Below, piece by piece: positions 10,273 to 21,208 of a stretch of 64,000 nucleotides of DNA. A program made the translations under genes and the position numbers. Source of the DNA: Acytostelium subglobosum LB1 (lineage: Eukaryota > Evosea > Eumycetozoa > Acytosteliales > Acytosteliaceae); contig NW_012236532.1 of assembly GCF_000787575.1 (NCBI RefSeq), forward strand, positions 124,001-188,000. The letters are read 5' to 3'. Position 1 is the stretch's first letter. Every line of letters begins with the position of its first letter. The notes below the pieces were generated by a model. The model ran no database searches and was not told the origin of the DNA. It worked only from the letters and a program-made list of their open reading frames with translations.

Positions 10273-11419
10273 ATGACAATCAAACAAAGGGAGGAGGACT
10301 ATGATGAAGGCGACAATGACAATGCAATTGAGATGACTGGTGGCCATCACTCAATAATGATTGATGCCTCATCAAATTCAACACCAACACCAACACAATC
10401 ATCATCATCGTCATTGCCAAATGGTGCAATAATCACAATGCCAACATCATATACAAAGATTGGTAATGAAGAAGAGGATGATGATGGCGCCACACTCATC
10501 AATCTCAAGAAGAAGAATAAGGAGAAGGACTTGGACTTGGAGGGTGATGACACACAACAACAGCTGACAGAACGTCAGAAACGCAGATGGCAGCTCATCC
10601 GCGCACTGCTGGGTGAGCTGCTCTGCACATTCTTCCTGATGTACATTGTATACTCGGCAGCGGCCAACTTCAAACGATATCCAAATGCATCGTCGGTCGT
10701 GGGAAACGCCCTGGCACCAACCTTTGCCGTCATTGCGCTCATCTATTCATTCGCCGATGTGTCTGGCGCGCATGCCAACCCAGCCGTGACATTCGCCACG
10801 GTGCTCACACGCAAGATGTCCGTTACAAAGGGTGTGCTATACGTTGTCATGCAGGTCATTGGCTGTGTGCTGGCTGCGCTCTTCCTCAACGCATCGTTTC
10901 CACACAAGTTTGATGAGGGCTCGCCTGCAGCGGCCACAGCGATCATCCCCGCAGCCGATTCAAACTTGAGCAACATATTCATCACGGAACTATTACTCAC
11001 ATTCATTCTGATATACGTCATATTCGCCGTTGCATTCGATACGATTGATGACGATGTCCAAGTGCGTCGTGGCAAGAACAATGGAAATCTCACCATCTAC
11101 ACTACATCTGGCGCGACCAAAGCAGGATTCGCACCAATCGCCATCGGATTCACCGTTGGCTTCCTCAACTTCCTCGGTGGATCAGTGTCTGGCGGTGCAT
11201 TCAATCCATGTCGAGTATTCGGACCAGGTAACTATCAATCCATGTTTGATCGTCATCGTCATAATCACTCACTCAATCATTCAATCAATCATTTTAGCGT
11301 TGGTTGGAAATAGATGGAGATTCCATTGGATTTACTGGATAGCTGATCTGTTGGGAGCTGGACTGGCGGCATATGCTCAAAGATTCTTTGCTGTTACCAA
11401 GTCAAAGACACAACACTAG
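10273..11419 (+). CDS. Aquaporin (MIP family)
   Basis: Exons 10273-11227 and 11298-11419 give about 358 residues. An ~100-residue acidic and Ser-rich N-terminal extension precedes six membrane helices and two half-helices. The first pore motif is canonical (SGAHANPAVTFATV). The second reads SGGAFNPCRVFGPALV, that is NPC rather than NPA, with the selectivity Arg kept. A loop of ~20 residues (DDDVQVRRGKNNGNL) is inserted between helices 5 and 6. The channel should conduct water or small neutral solutes in the plasma or contractile-vacuole membrane; the Cys change may alter selectivity. Long N-terminal extensions are known in dictyostelid aquaporins. The exon 2 sequence HWIYWIADLLGAGLAA completes helix 6. 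Confidence 0.9.
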
Positions 11420-11593
11420 GTCCACTACCTCACTCAACCTTATTGGTCTGGATTGATCAGTCAATCAACGAATATGGACAAATGAATTATTTATTAAATA
11501 GGTTCGATCAATCGAATCACCTATGACGAATCACATGGATGGATTGATTAACTGATGGATGGATGGGTGAGTAGGTGGATATAACAACACGGA

Positions 11594-11647
11594 TAGGATG
11601 AGGCACTGGAAAGCGCTGCTTACGATGAGGCACTGGGAAGCGCTGCT
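11594..11647. repeat. 27-bp tandem duplication across a stop codon
   Basis: Two 27-bp copies (11594-11620 and 11621-11647) differ at a few bases. On the minus strand the first copy met encodes the last residues of the cathepsin L-like protein, the stop lies at the junction, and the second copy repeats the same sequence in the 3' untranslated region. Confidence 0.9.
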
Positions 11648-12923
11648 TGGGTTGCAATACCACTATAATAGACATCAATGTTAGTATCAATCAACCAATC
11701 ATACAAACAATCAAAACTTACCAGTTGTTATCTCTGTCCTTGGACATGAGGATGTATCCCTGGATACCCCATGTGGTACCCCAGGAGTTCTTGACGATCC
11801 AGTAGCTGCTGTCATCGGTGAACTCAACGACAAGTCCGGACGATCCGGATGAGCCGGAGGAACCAGAGGAGGAGCTGGTGGAGGAGGACGACTGGCCTGA
11901 GCTTGAGGCGCCAGAGCTGGTCGACGATGAGGACTGGCCTGAGCTTGAGGCACCTGAGCTGGTCGATGATGAGGACTGGCCAGATGATGATGCGGCACCA
12001 GAGGTGGTGGTCGAGGATGAGCCACCCGAGGAGGTGGAGCCAGAGCTGCCAGATGATGCGCCACTGCCATATCCGACGACGAGGACGGCGTGGTCGAGCT
12101 CAGTGGTAGAGCATTGGGGCTCGTAGTAGACACCAGACTTGTAGAGCTGGAATGAGTTGTGGCTGGCATCAATGGCAACGGACACTGGACCGCTGTTGGC
12201 AGCCTGCTCCAAGGCGGACTCGGAACCAGAGGTGACGTTGATGTATGATGTGAGGGTAGCACCAAGGTTGGCTGAGTTGTACTGGCAGGTGGTTCCACTG
12301 GCGGCAGTGTATGGGTATGAGGACTCAGTGTCAATTCCATTGTTGTTGATGATGTACTCCATGGCGAGGTATGGGAGACCACCGTTGCAGCCCTGGTTTC
12401 CGTAGCTGGTGGAACAGTCGATCAGGTTCTGCTCTGACAACGAGACGAGCGAGCCGGTGGCGAGGAAGTGAGCACCCTCAGAGGCACCGGTGGTGGAGAA
12501 TGACCAGCATGAGCCGCACTGCTGTTGGTTCTTGATGGCGGTGACGGCACCCTTCTGACGCCAGTCGACGGCGGCGCCCTGGACACGCTGGTAGGTTTGC
12601 TCAAAGTTCTTGATGAGCTGACGGTCGATGGTGGCGCTGATTCTGGTTCCCAAGTAGATTCTCTGGTACTCGGCGTTGGTGAGGTCGGCCAAGCGGTTCA
12701 GGCCGAGGACGGTCTGCGAGCCCTTGGCATTCCAGGCGTTGATGTAGTCCAAGTTCTTCTTGAACACGTTGAAGCGGTTGTGGAACTCGTTGGCGTGGTA
12801 CTGGACATCATGCTCTTGCATCCAATTGGTAAAAGTAGTTTGGTACTCCTTCTCACTGAGTTTAGAGTAGGCAGAGGCCACAAGAAGTGACAGAGAGATT
12901 AATAAAAAGTATTGTCTATACAT
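11620..12923 (-). CDS. Cathepsin L-like cysteine proteinase with Ser/Gly-rich insert
   Basis: Exon 1 is 12923-11722 and a short exon 2 is 11662-11620, giving about 414 residues. There is a signal peptide (residues 1-20, [15 protein letters not shown]), an ERFNIN-type I29 propeptide, and a mature papain domain. The active-site Cys is in [10 protein letters not shown], the catalytic His in [11 protein letters not shown] and the Asn in WIVKNSWG. Between His and Asn lies an ~80-residue Ser/Gly/Thr repeat insert, built partly from [14 protein letters not shown] units. D. discoideum cysteine proteinases 4 and 5 carry comparable Ser-rich regions modified with GlcNAc-1-phosphate, so lysosomal phosphoglycosylation is likely. 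Exon 2 supplies the family C-terminal CGIATQA motif. A TATA box lies upstream. Confidence 0.93.
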
Positions 12924-14304
12924 TATTTGATTGATTGATTATTATTGTTTGATTGATTGATAGATCACTTGAACTCGCGAGTTCCTTTTATAACAATGTT
13001 TGAATGACCAATGACAGAGACAGACCTTGAACCGATGGGATGCATGATGGCTTGCCGGCGATGAGTTGGAACAACGTTCATCATCGGAGATGGAGTCATT
13101 CACTTTGCAACTCATCACATCACATCACATGCGTGAATGGGGCTGAAGCAGGAGGAACAGACGACTTCATTGAACACACAGTTCTTCAAGACGCGCGACT
13201 AGTCTATCTTGGCATCCTGTGTCTAGTCGTAGTCATCTGTCTTGTTAATAGTTTACAACTGACTGTTGTACACTTTGGGTACTGGTGCCAGTCTGGCAAC
13301 TTGATGCACGACCATGATCTGCAAGTAAAAAAAATCAATCTTTGCAAAGATTGTCAAGTTGACAGAAGATGAGCAAAGGTTGGGAAGTTGAATGTTGTGT
13401 TGTTACCCATAGGAATGAAGAGTAGAAGGAATAAGTGATCAACTCTACCTGGCAAAATAATTATTCAATGAACAATCAATTGAATAATCTCTCCATTGAC
13501 TTGAATAATAATAACAATAAATAATAATCTTTGGAAAAGTTGATTGGGTCCATGGCTAGCCATTGATTGCTAAGTCACCAACATATACACTGTTGTGTCA
13601 GTCAATCAAATATTATTAATGTTTTAAACAATGTACTACTACTATTATTATTATTATTACAACAACATACAACAATAGTTACTAATATTGAGATGGTTGT
13701 TTGTTCAATCACTCAATCATTCATACTTCCCAATGAGTCAGATATCTGATTGAATCTGGCCTTGTCCCAACAATACAATGGGTGAGTCACTTGAACCATG
13801 CCAAACTCCGTCTTTGCCCATTGTGTTGTGCTGAAGAGAAGTCTTCTCTCTTTTTTTTTTTTCGTTGTGTGTGGTTATTTGCCAATGATGGTCTTAGAGC
13901 TCGAAGGCACAAACACGACACACGAACACGAGGACTCCACTGCAAGGTTCATCTTCATTGTACATAATTATAATCACTTTTATTCATTCATTCATTTATT
14001 CAATCATCTTATACACAAATATATATATTTATATAATCATCATTAAAGACACTTTTGAAGGTGCTTTGTATTTTAGTATTAGACACATATATCTTCTGAT
14101 TTAATAAACAATCAATCAATCAATCACAACTAACATTATTATTATTATTAATTATTATCTCTTTCTTCTCACTTTATTGTTGTTGTTGTAAACAATACTA
14201 TTGATCATTATAAACACAAACTCTCTCACTCTTTCATTCACACCTCTCTCCCTTTGTATATACACTTTGTACAGTTATCCAAACAAACAAACCTACACAT
14301 AACA
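12924..14304. other. Intergenic region, 1.4 kb
   Basis: Divergent spacer between the cathepsin gene (minus) and the RRM-like gene (plus). I see no supported gene: open stretches at 13040-13372 and 13798-14046 lack codon bias, splice logic and family resemblance. It contains a T12-13 tract near 13850, several ATT/AAT microsatellite runs, and a pyrimidine-rich leader before 14305. Confidence 0.5.
12971..12992 (-). promoter_or_regulatory. TATA box and 14-bp palindrome of the cathepsin gene
   Basis: On the minus strand TATAAAAG (12992-12985) is followed at once by the perfect palindrome GAACTCGCGAGTTC (12984-12971), about 50 bases before the start codon. The first is a standard core promoter element; the second may be an initiator-proximal binding site. 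Confidence 0.5.
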
Positions 14305-15291
14305 ATGATTTCATTGGACACTCTAGATATAAGCAACAATGTATGTTGGTCCAAACATAAAGATGATATTATCCCTTGCCGCACAATGAACTAACAATCA
14401 ATCAATAACTTATATTTTTAGAACGGCATTTCGAACTGGGCCGATATTGAGGTGGAAGACAATCCATACGAGAATGATGATAATGCTTTTGTACCAGAGT
14501 CATCAAGGATAAAGGGTGGTGGCACACCTTCAAAGAAGTTGGCATCCAAGGCCAAGACTTCTACTTCCACCACATCATCCACCACTGCCACACCATCAAA
14601 GGCCCAAGCCACCACCTCGACTCCATCAAAGAAGAAGAAACCATCACCAACTCCATCTCTATCTCCAGCCAAGGCGTTGAGCCAAGGCCACGGCAGCGAG
14701 ACAACCACTACCACTACCACCATCACAAAGTCAACCAAGTCAATCGAACAGTCTCCAGCAAAGCAAACTCCATCATCCAAGGCAGCAGCCAAGAAGTCAC
14801 TGAAGAAGCGCGAGGTTGTATTCAAAGAGATCACAATCTTTGATACCGAAGTCGATCAAGTTGTCGTTGAACAACAAAAGCAAGAGTTGATTATGTTCTT
14901 TGGCATGTTTGGCGTGGTCGAATCTACTGACACTCGCTGGGCCGACAGGTCATGCTCGGTCGTCTACCAGTCAGCTGCCGACGCTGCCAACGCCATCAAG
15001 GAGTTCAAGTCGGTGTCCAGACTGGAGGACCATCTCTCGACACTGGCCGCCAAGAAGCAGGACCTTTTCATCAACCTAAAGAACGTCTGGAACATCAAGG
15101 CTGCGATCAACGAGGACAGCAAGCCTCAGCCACCCAAGCCCTCCAAGGCGCATCCTCCCTCCTACCAGCCACCCGCACATCCTCGTCCACATCTTTTCAG
15201 CCAACATCCACGCTCGCCCAAGGGTGAGTGGAGACCTGTTGGAGTTGCGAGGAGCCAGCAACAGCAGCCACAGGCACAGCAGAACCCTTGA
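14305..15291 (+). CDS. RRM-like domain protein with basic low-complexity N-terminus
   Basis: A 36-nt first exon (14305-14340) is spliced to 14422-15291, giving about 301 residues. The N terminus is short and acidic (NWADIEVEDNPYEND), followed by ~100 residues of Lys/Ser/Thr/Pro. At ~135-225 is a compact segment (EVVFKEITIF..ELIMFFGMFGVVEST..SCSVVYQSAADAANAI) with the beta-alpha-beta rhythm of an RNA recognition motif, though RNP1 aromatic residues are not obvious. The tail is Pro/His/Gln-rich and ends in PKGEWRPVGV. An RNA-binding role is inferred from fold rhythm only. A tiny first exon is supported by frame agreement across a GTATGT..TTTTTAG intron. Confidence 0.65.
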
Positions 15292-15401
15292 GACTGCAGC
15301 AAGGTGGTCGGGTCCACTTTGGGCCGATCAACCAGCATGCTCAATAAACAAACTCCCACCTCCCCTTCTTTAATATTGCAATGTTGTTTGCCAACCTGTA
15401 C

Positions 15402-16244
15402 CTAGTATCGCCAACGCGGTCTATTGCTGAGATTGTGTTCATCGTTTGAACGATATTTCTGCCATATCAGATTGAGTTCCTTGACAATGTCCCTGTTGCA
15501 ATATGTCCTGGCGTGCACAAACGCCGAGACTGATACGTTGATCTTCAACTCTAGTAATCGTCTAACGAATGCCGTATGTCCTCTATTCAGTGCGACGATG
15601 GCCAGCTTAGTGGCATCGTGTGATCTAAATGAAGTCTTGCGGAAATGTTGCACCATCAGTGAGAGTATATCCACACTACCATGCTCAGCCACCTTGGTCA
15701 ATGCTTGATAGTTGACGTTGTATCCCTTGCCAATAAAGTATATGATGTGGTCCAGGGAGTTGGCACTACATGCGGCCTCCATCAGATGTACGGCAGTGAT
15801 CAACTTTGAATGATGGTCAATGATCTTGTCAATGAGTGGCCATTCACGTATCTTTGTAACAATGAGGAAGGCTATCCTTGAAGGTACTACAACATTAAAC
15901 ATCAGAAATCGTTGTTGATGTTGGTCGTTGATCAAGTACTTGAACAATCCAATGTGGTTATCTACCAACAACCTATGAGCGTATCTTGAGGCACGGTGAT
16001 ATCTCCTTCTGATGCATTTATCATGGACGCCACAAGGCATCGCTCGATGAGTCTTCCATATGTAGTCCATCAAATATTTAAACCGTATAGCTTTAAAGAA
16101 TGATGATGTCACATCATCTTTGATCAACTCCATCTTCTTGGAATCAACAACATGTTGTTCTTGGATGTTCACGTCCATGTTCAAATTATTATTATTATTA
16201 TTAGTATTATGAACTATGATGATATGATTAATTTCTTCCACCAA
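15402..16244 (-). CDS. Ankyrin-like dictyostelid family protein
   Basis: Intronless, 280 residues. After an Asn-rich start come helical pairs with ankyrin-like spacing (HLMEAACSANSLDHIIYFIGKGYNVNYQALTKVAEHGSVDILSLMV; ATKLAIVALNRGHTAFVRRLLELKINV). The loops are degenerate. Large families of such proteins occur in dictyostelids with unknown function. The start Met at 16244 lies upstream of a second Met at residue 23, which could be the real start since the N-terminal Asn tract is not conserved-looking. Confidence 0.6.
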   Translation of the reverse strand: MVEEINHIIIVHNTNNNNNNLNMDVNIQEQHVVDSKKMELIKDDVTSSFFKAIRFKYLMDYIWKTHRAMPCGVHDKCIRRRYHRASRYAHRLLVDNHIGLFKYLINDQHQQRFLMFNVVVPSRIAFLIVTKIREWPLIDKIIDHHSKLITAVHLMEAACSANSLDHIIYFIGKGYNVNYQALTKVAEHGSVDILSLMVQHFRKTSFRSHDATKLAIVALNRGHTAFVRRLLELKINVSVSAFVHARTYCNRDIVKELNLIWQKYRSNDEHNLSNRPRWRY

Positions 16245-16558
16245 TTAACATCCTCACCTATCTCTATCTATTATTTGTATATACATGTAATATTGATTCC
16301 AAACATTATGAATGATTGATTGAAGTTGGAGGGAACATGAGAATAAAGTGTGATGCTGGAAGTTCATTGAACTTTGGTTTTATTTCTTTTTTTCATTCAA
16401 ACACAAACACACACAAGTCGCGAATCATTCACTCACTTTGAGTCGTTTTCAGGACTTGTGATCGACAAGTGCACTACATCTGGTCAAAGTATCATCAACA
16501 TCATATACCTATATATCACATATATATACCTACCTATACCTATACATAGATCAGAGAT
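16245..16558. other. Divergent promoter region
   Basis: Spacer between the ankyrin-like gene (minus) and the HIBCH-like gene (plus). It ends in an alternating ATATATACCTACCTATACC stretch just before the HIBCH-like start codon. No gene is seen. Confidence 0.5.
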
Positions 16559-18777
16559 ATGATGTTGTCAACAACTGCCAACAAACATTTGTTGACAAAT
16601 GGCAGTAGTCTATGTGCCAGGTTGATGATCAGATCATACACCACTCAACCAAAGCAGGATCAGACACAACAGCAGCAGCAGGGACAAGAGAGTAGTTTGA
16701 GAAGCAAGAAGAAGGTGTCTGATAATAGGTCATTGCCAAAGGTGCCACCCATTCAACCAAAGGCACCAGCACCCAATGTGAAGGACCTCTCATCCAATGA
16801 CAAGATCAACAACTACAACTCGCACTTTGCTCCCTTTGACACGGACAACACCTTCAGATATACTCCATCCTTCTCCAAGCTCGGTGTTCTCACTGACATC
16901 AAGGACTTGCCCGAGGATTGGAACAACATCAAGCACCATACAAGAACCAAGAAGGAGAAGCGCGAATTGAACAACACATCAACATTCTTTGACAGGAACG
17001 ACAACGAAGAGGCCAACATTCAGTTCACCGTATGTTCAATCAATCATTGAGCGCGAGATTTGACGAACTAGTGTCATCTCATCCGTCGGACACTCACACT
17101 ATCGCACTGCCTGAACGATGAATTACTAACCATCTTGCCCTTGCACCTTGCGTGCGCCAACAACAACAACAACAGAGATTCGGTAACACAGGTACACCAT
17201 TCCCACGTCTGTTGAATAACAATGTATGTATTGAGTAGTTGTTACTACGTGATCCCAGGAATGATCATTGACTAACGCAACATCCCTCGCACGACACATA
17301 CAGCCTGCAGTTATCCAAGTACCACAAGGAGGTAGTTACGCCAGAGCACTGCTAAACACAAGATCAACACTCAATGCATTGGATAACTCCACTCTTGATC
17401 TTCTTCAAGAGTTTGTCAAGGTATATATCATGATCATGTGGCCACAGCCACGGCTACAAGGTTGTTGCAGTTGTTTTCCCGGCATTGTTCACTGACCCAT
17501 CATCCTCTCCTTCAATCAATCAATCACTCACTGGAACTATCCCAATCAATCAATCAACAACATTGTAGTCTAACATTGCAAACGATACAATCACTTCATA
17601 CTCGATCCATACCTCGACACCTGGAGTCATTCACAGCTCTGGCGCAGATTTCTTGACAATGTACGAGAAGAGGAACAGCGAGAACCCAGAGGCATACTTT
17701 AGGAAACTGTACAAATTCTTCTATCTGCTGGGCATCTCACCCAAGCCTCACGTCTCCATCCTGGACGGTCTGGCCGTGGGCAGTGGCGCGGCATTCACCG
17801 CCAACTCTGGCATCCGTGTGGCCACCGAGAACGCCATCTTCTCCGTGCCCGACTGCGCAATCGGCTTCTACCCAGACGCCGGCATGACCCGCTTCCTGGC
17901 CCGCATGGGCCCCCTCGGTCGCTACCTGGCGCTGACTGGTCGTCGTCTGCGCGGCACCGACATCATGGAGAGCGGCATTGGCAACATGTTCATTCGCACG
18001 GGCCAGGTGCAACACATCGATCAGTGGCTCGGACGTATCCCAGCCAATCGCATTGATCGTGTGCTGCAGAACCTCGACCTACACACAGAGAATTACACCA
18101 AGGACACAGTAGAGAAGACACACTTGGAGCAGTACGGCGAGGCCATTGAGCGCTGCTTCGACCAGGAGAACGTCGAGGACATCTACCAGGCACTGCGCGA
18201 GGAGAAGGTGCACACAAAGTGGGCCCAGCGATGCATTCAGAACATGGACAGAATGTCGCCACTCAGTCTCAAGGTGACGCTGGCGTTCATGAACTATGTC
18301 GAGCGTCCAAGCCCCTACGACGAAGACGTCGAGCTGTCGCTGGACGACTACTTCGAGATGGAGTACCGTCTGACGTGCTCGCTGCTGCAGGAGGGCTCGG
18401 ACCTCTGGGAGGGCATTCGCGCCAACCTCATCAACAGGACCAAGCCCGACTGGAAGTTCAAGACGCTGGCCGAGGTCACCGACGAGATCGTCGAGAAGCA
18501 CATCAACTTTGAGCCCGAGCGTAAGTTCCAGCTGCGCCGCTTCCCCACCAACTTTGAGCAGTACGAGAAAATGGTCGAGGAGTACTACGAGAACACGACA
18601 TCGGCCACCGACGAGCAGGACCTCGGCGTGTTCACCGCCACCAGTGGCGACCCCATCACCGCCAGACACGAGGAGTTCATCGAGGAGTACTACAAGGACT
18701 TCAACGAGGACTACTTCCACGAGAGAAACTTTGAGGAGACAATCTACAGCATGGACAAGTCTGACTTTTCATCATAA
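16559..18777 (+). CDS. Mitochondrial 3-hydroxyisobutyryl-CoA hydrolase-like protein (possibly mS47-type)
   Basis: Exons 16559-17029, 17176-17223, 17304-17420 and 17569-18777 give about 614 residues. The N terminus looks like a mitochondrial transit peptide (NKHLLTNGSSLCARLMIRSY). A crotonase fold begins near residue 165: SYARALLNTRSTLNAL, GVIHSSGADF, then ILDGLAVGSGAAF and VPDCAIGFYPDAG. In human HIBCH the matching PETAIG Glu is catalytic; here it is Asp, while the following FPD-type Asp is kept. The protein is also ~200 residues longer than the enzyme, with an acidic C-terminal extension. HIBCH relatives are mitoribosomal subunits (mS47) in fungi and plants, so this could be a ribosomal protein rather than an active hydrolase. 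Confidence 0.8.
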
Positions 18778-19179
18778 TAATATCATTCATTCAATCAATC
18801 AATGCGCGCTGTGTCTAGAACCTCATCATTACGACCCCTTTATCTTATAATAATAATAATAAACCGACTACAAGGTATGATTGTTGTTGTGGATGTTGCG
18901 TTTGACAACTTTTCTACATCATCGTCATCGACATGAACGCTCGACCATCGCGAAACTTCGAATCGCCGCACATGGGGACCTGGGAGACCTCCGAATTTTG
19001 ATTGTGGTCAGCTGACAATCCCATCACGTGACCAGGTATTACATGACAGGGATATGATATCACATGACTTATGAACATTATTAATAGCAATCAAGGTCAG
19101 ACCTTCAACAATTTAACTTATTATTATTATAACTAACTTTACTTAAATACAAAGTAATAACAACTACAAAGACAGAGAT
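18778..19179. other. Intergenic region with E-box-like palindromes
   Basis: Upstream region of the PEBP gene. It contains an (ATA)n run at ~18850 and two palindromes near 19007-19032 (listed separately). There is no gene. Confidence 0.5.
19007..19032. promoter_or_regulatory. Paired palindromes GTCAGCTGAC and ATCACGTGAC
   Basis: A perfect 10-bp palindrome GTCAGCTGAC (19007-19016) and a CACGTG E-box in TCACGTGA (19024-19031) lie about 150-170 bases before the PEBP start codon. The same two cores recur upstream of the eEF1A-like gene at 62521-62571. CACGTG is the classic bHLH-ZIP site; whether dictyostelids use it so is inference. Confidence 0.45.
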
Positions 19180-19743
19180 ATGGAGGGTTTCTTAGGATGG
19201 CTATTCTATAACTATAGGGGCAGAGACCCAGGATTGTTTTGTAATAGACCTCAGGTAGCAGGATGCACTACGACAGTTGCATTCACAAGTCAATCATTTG
19301 AGGATGGTCAACATATGCCAAAGTCATCGGCAGGCTCAGGTGAAGGACCTAATCAATCGCCACATCTTACATGGGGTCCATTGCCCGAGAACACAAAGGA
19401 ACTGGTGATCATTTTGGAGGACCCTGATGCACCACTACCATCACCCGTTTGCCACTTTATCTTGGCAGGTATCGACCCATCACTGGTAAAAGAGATACCC
19501 GCTGGCGACTTGGACGTTACCAATACGAAATACAACTTCTTGCCAGCAATGTTTGGAAGAAAGGGTTATCATGGACCACGTCCAATCAGGAGTCATGGAC
19601 CACATCGTTACGTCTTCCAACTCTATGCGTTGTCCGCTAAGTTGGACAGTCAAAAGATAACAAATCGAGATCAATTGGCGATTGCAATCGAACCCATAGT
19701 GATTGCTTCTGGCAAGTTGACTGGAACATATGAAAGAAGTTGA
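19180..19743 (+). CDS. PEBP family protein (YbhB/Raf kinase inhibitor-like)
   Basis: Intronless, 187 residues, the full length for the family. The ligand-site motifs are present: EDPDAPLPSPVCHF (conserved DPDAP plus a following His) and GPRPIRSHGPHRYVFQLYAL, the second conserved anion-binding block. The spacing is closer to bacterial/archaeal YbhB/YbcL-type proteins than to animal RKIP, which suggests an ancient or transferred origin, but I cannot test this. Such proteins bind phospholipid head groups or phosphorylated ligands. The first ~25 residues (MEGFLGWLFYNYRGRDPG) are hydrophobic and aromatic and may anchor it to a membrane. Confidence 0.9.
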   Translation: MEGFLGWLFYNYRGRDPGLFCNRPQVAGCTTTVAFTSQSFEDGQHMPKSSAGSGEGPNQSPHLTWGPLPENTKELVIILEDPDAPLPSPVCHFILAGIDPSLVKEIPAGDLDVTNTKYNFLPAMFGRKGYHGPRPIRSHGPHRYVFQLYALSAKLDSQKITNRDQLAIAIEPIVIASGKLTGTYERS

Positions 19744-20797
19744 TGTTGATATTTATGGCGAATGATTGAATAAACATTTAAATATTAATAACTCCTTCCT
19801 CCCATTTAAGGACTTGACCTTACATGTCATGTCCACACTTACGACACTAATGGGTAACTAACTGCAGCAGCTGTAGTACGAATCAAGATTAAGGTATCTA
19901 TCTATCTGTTCATACTTTGGTTGATTAATTTATTTGATGGTATACACTTCCCGGCCTGTCATGATGTATACAATAACATCCATCCAGACTATACAACTCT
20001 TCCAAGATTTCATTCACCAACGCGCCACCTCTTACTTACTTATCTCCAATCGGGTGATGTGGTGTGCACATCATCATCATCACTTAACAGACACTCTGGT
20101 CAAGTGTCTGACCTACATTCAGACGGATGGAGTTGACACTTTGAGTGTTGAGGATGTCGTCCTCAATTCATATGTGTGTTGGTGTTGTAGTGATTGACTG
20201 ATTGATCTTGATAATAAGATCAACTCTTTAAATTGTTAACAATGTCAACACAACACTTGTGCTGTGTTATGATGATCAGTCACACATAGTGTGAGTGTGT
20301 GATTGATTGGTGAAGCAGGATTACTTGCTAACTCTGGCGACTGAGTACTTGTCAATTGAGTGTGTGTGTGATTGAGTTTACACAGACTATGTCAATCTTC
20401 AAACAATTAACAGACGAGTAAGTTATCTGTTGATGACACATATGTTTGTATGTGTGTGTATGTGTATGTATAAGTTGTAATGTAAATGTACTAAGTATGA
20501 TGAACTTGTGGGGATTGATTGGTGGGTGTGTATGGAACGGATTGAGTATGACATCAATCAATCAATAAGTCAATCAATACCATGTCCATCAATCATATTA
20601 AGGGTACCATTATTCACATCCTGTCCAATCCAGTTCAGTCCAGCCCAGTCCAATCATAATACATACCATACTATAGTATAAACATAAAGTCAAGTTCAAA
20701 GACTAATCAACTCGGTGTATTATAATATTATAACAAGATATATAATATATCTAACCGACAGACATACTTACTTATAAATATATATAACAATATAACA
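19744..20797. other. Intergenic region, 1.05 kb
   Basis: No supported gene. A plus-strand open stretch at 19934-20197 lacks splice partners and family resemblance. It contains TG-rich tracts at 20280-20370 and 20440-20470, CCAGTCCAGTCC-like short repeats at 20620-20655, and an A+T-rich leader before 20798. Confidence 0.5.
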
Positions 20798-21208
20798 ATG
20801 GTCAACTTGAGTAAACTATTCAAACGTTCAACATCAAAGAATAAGTTGGTAATGGACAAGTCACGCCTTAATGAGTTGTCAGAGTCAAGATTCAAAGTGG
20901 ACCAAATAGTGATGAACGACCGACGTTCAACCTTAAGTGGTCTAAAGCCAAGAATACTGGCATTGTGGGAGGAAGGCATCAAAGTGGTGTCTTGCGATGA
21001 GACTGCATTGATTGAAGAGATATCATGGAATGACATTGATCACATCAGTCTACAACAGAACTTATTAGTATGGGAGATGGCACTGAAAGACAAGAGAATA
21101 CTTTACTTCAAGGGTCAGAGTGCCTACCAACTACATTGCGCCACTGATCACTACATGTGTAATCTTGGTCGAGACATAGATTCCCAACACTATCTCGTGG
21201 AATTCTAG
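20798..21208 (+). CDS. Small protein resembling a FERM C-lobe/PH-like fold
   Basis: Intronless, 136 residues. A basic N-terminal ~30 residues is followed by a ~95-residue unit: LKPRILALWEEGIKVVSCDE, EEISWNDIDHISLQQNLLVW, RILYFKGQSAYQLHCATDHY. This follows the strand order of FERM C-lobes (phosphotyrosine-binding/PH-like fold), including the I-x-W-x-x-I step and a final helix. Normally this lobe is part of a full FERM domain, so a free copy is unusual. Function is unknown. The start is supported by an A+T-rich leader ending ACAATG. Confidence 0.6.
   Translation: MVNLSKLFKRSTSKNKLVMDKSRLNELSESRFKVDQIVMNDRRSTLSGLKPRILALWEEGIKVVSCDETALIEEISWNDIDHISLQQNLLVWEMALKDKRILYFKGQSAYQLHCATDHYMCNLGRDIDSQHYLVEF

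Noticed and set aside
11818-12126. Acidic plus-strand open frame opposite the cathepsin gene
   Set aside because: It is a shadow of the Ser/Gly-rich insert; the minus frame has a signal peptide and all catalytic residues.
13040-13372. 110-codon plus-strand open frame with a hydrophobic patch
   Set aside because: No start context, no splice partner, no family resemblance, and composition matches the surrounding spacer.
18940-18970. TTCGAATC sequence resembling a tRNA T-loop
   Set aside because: No matching A box or acceptor-stem pairing within 90 bases on either strand.
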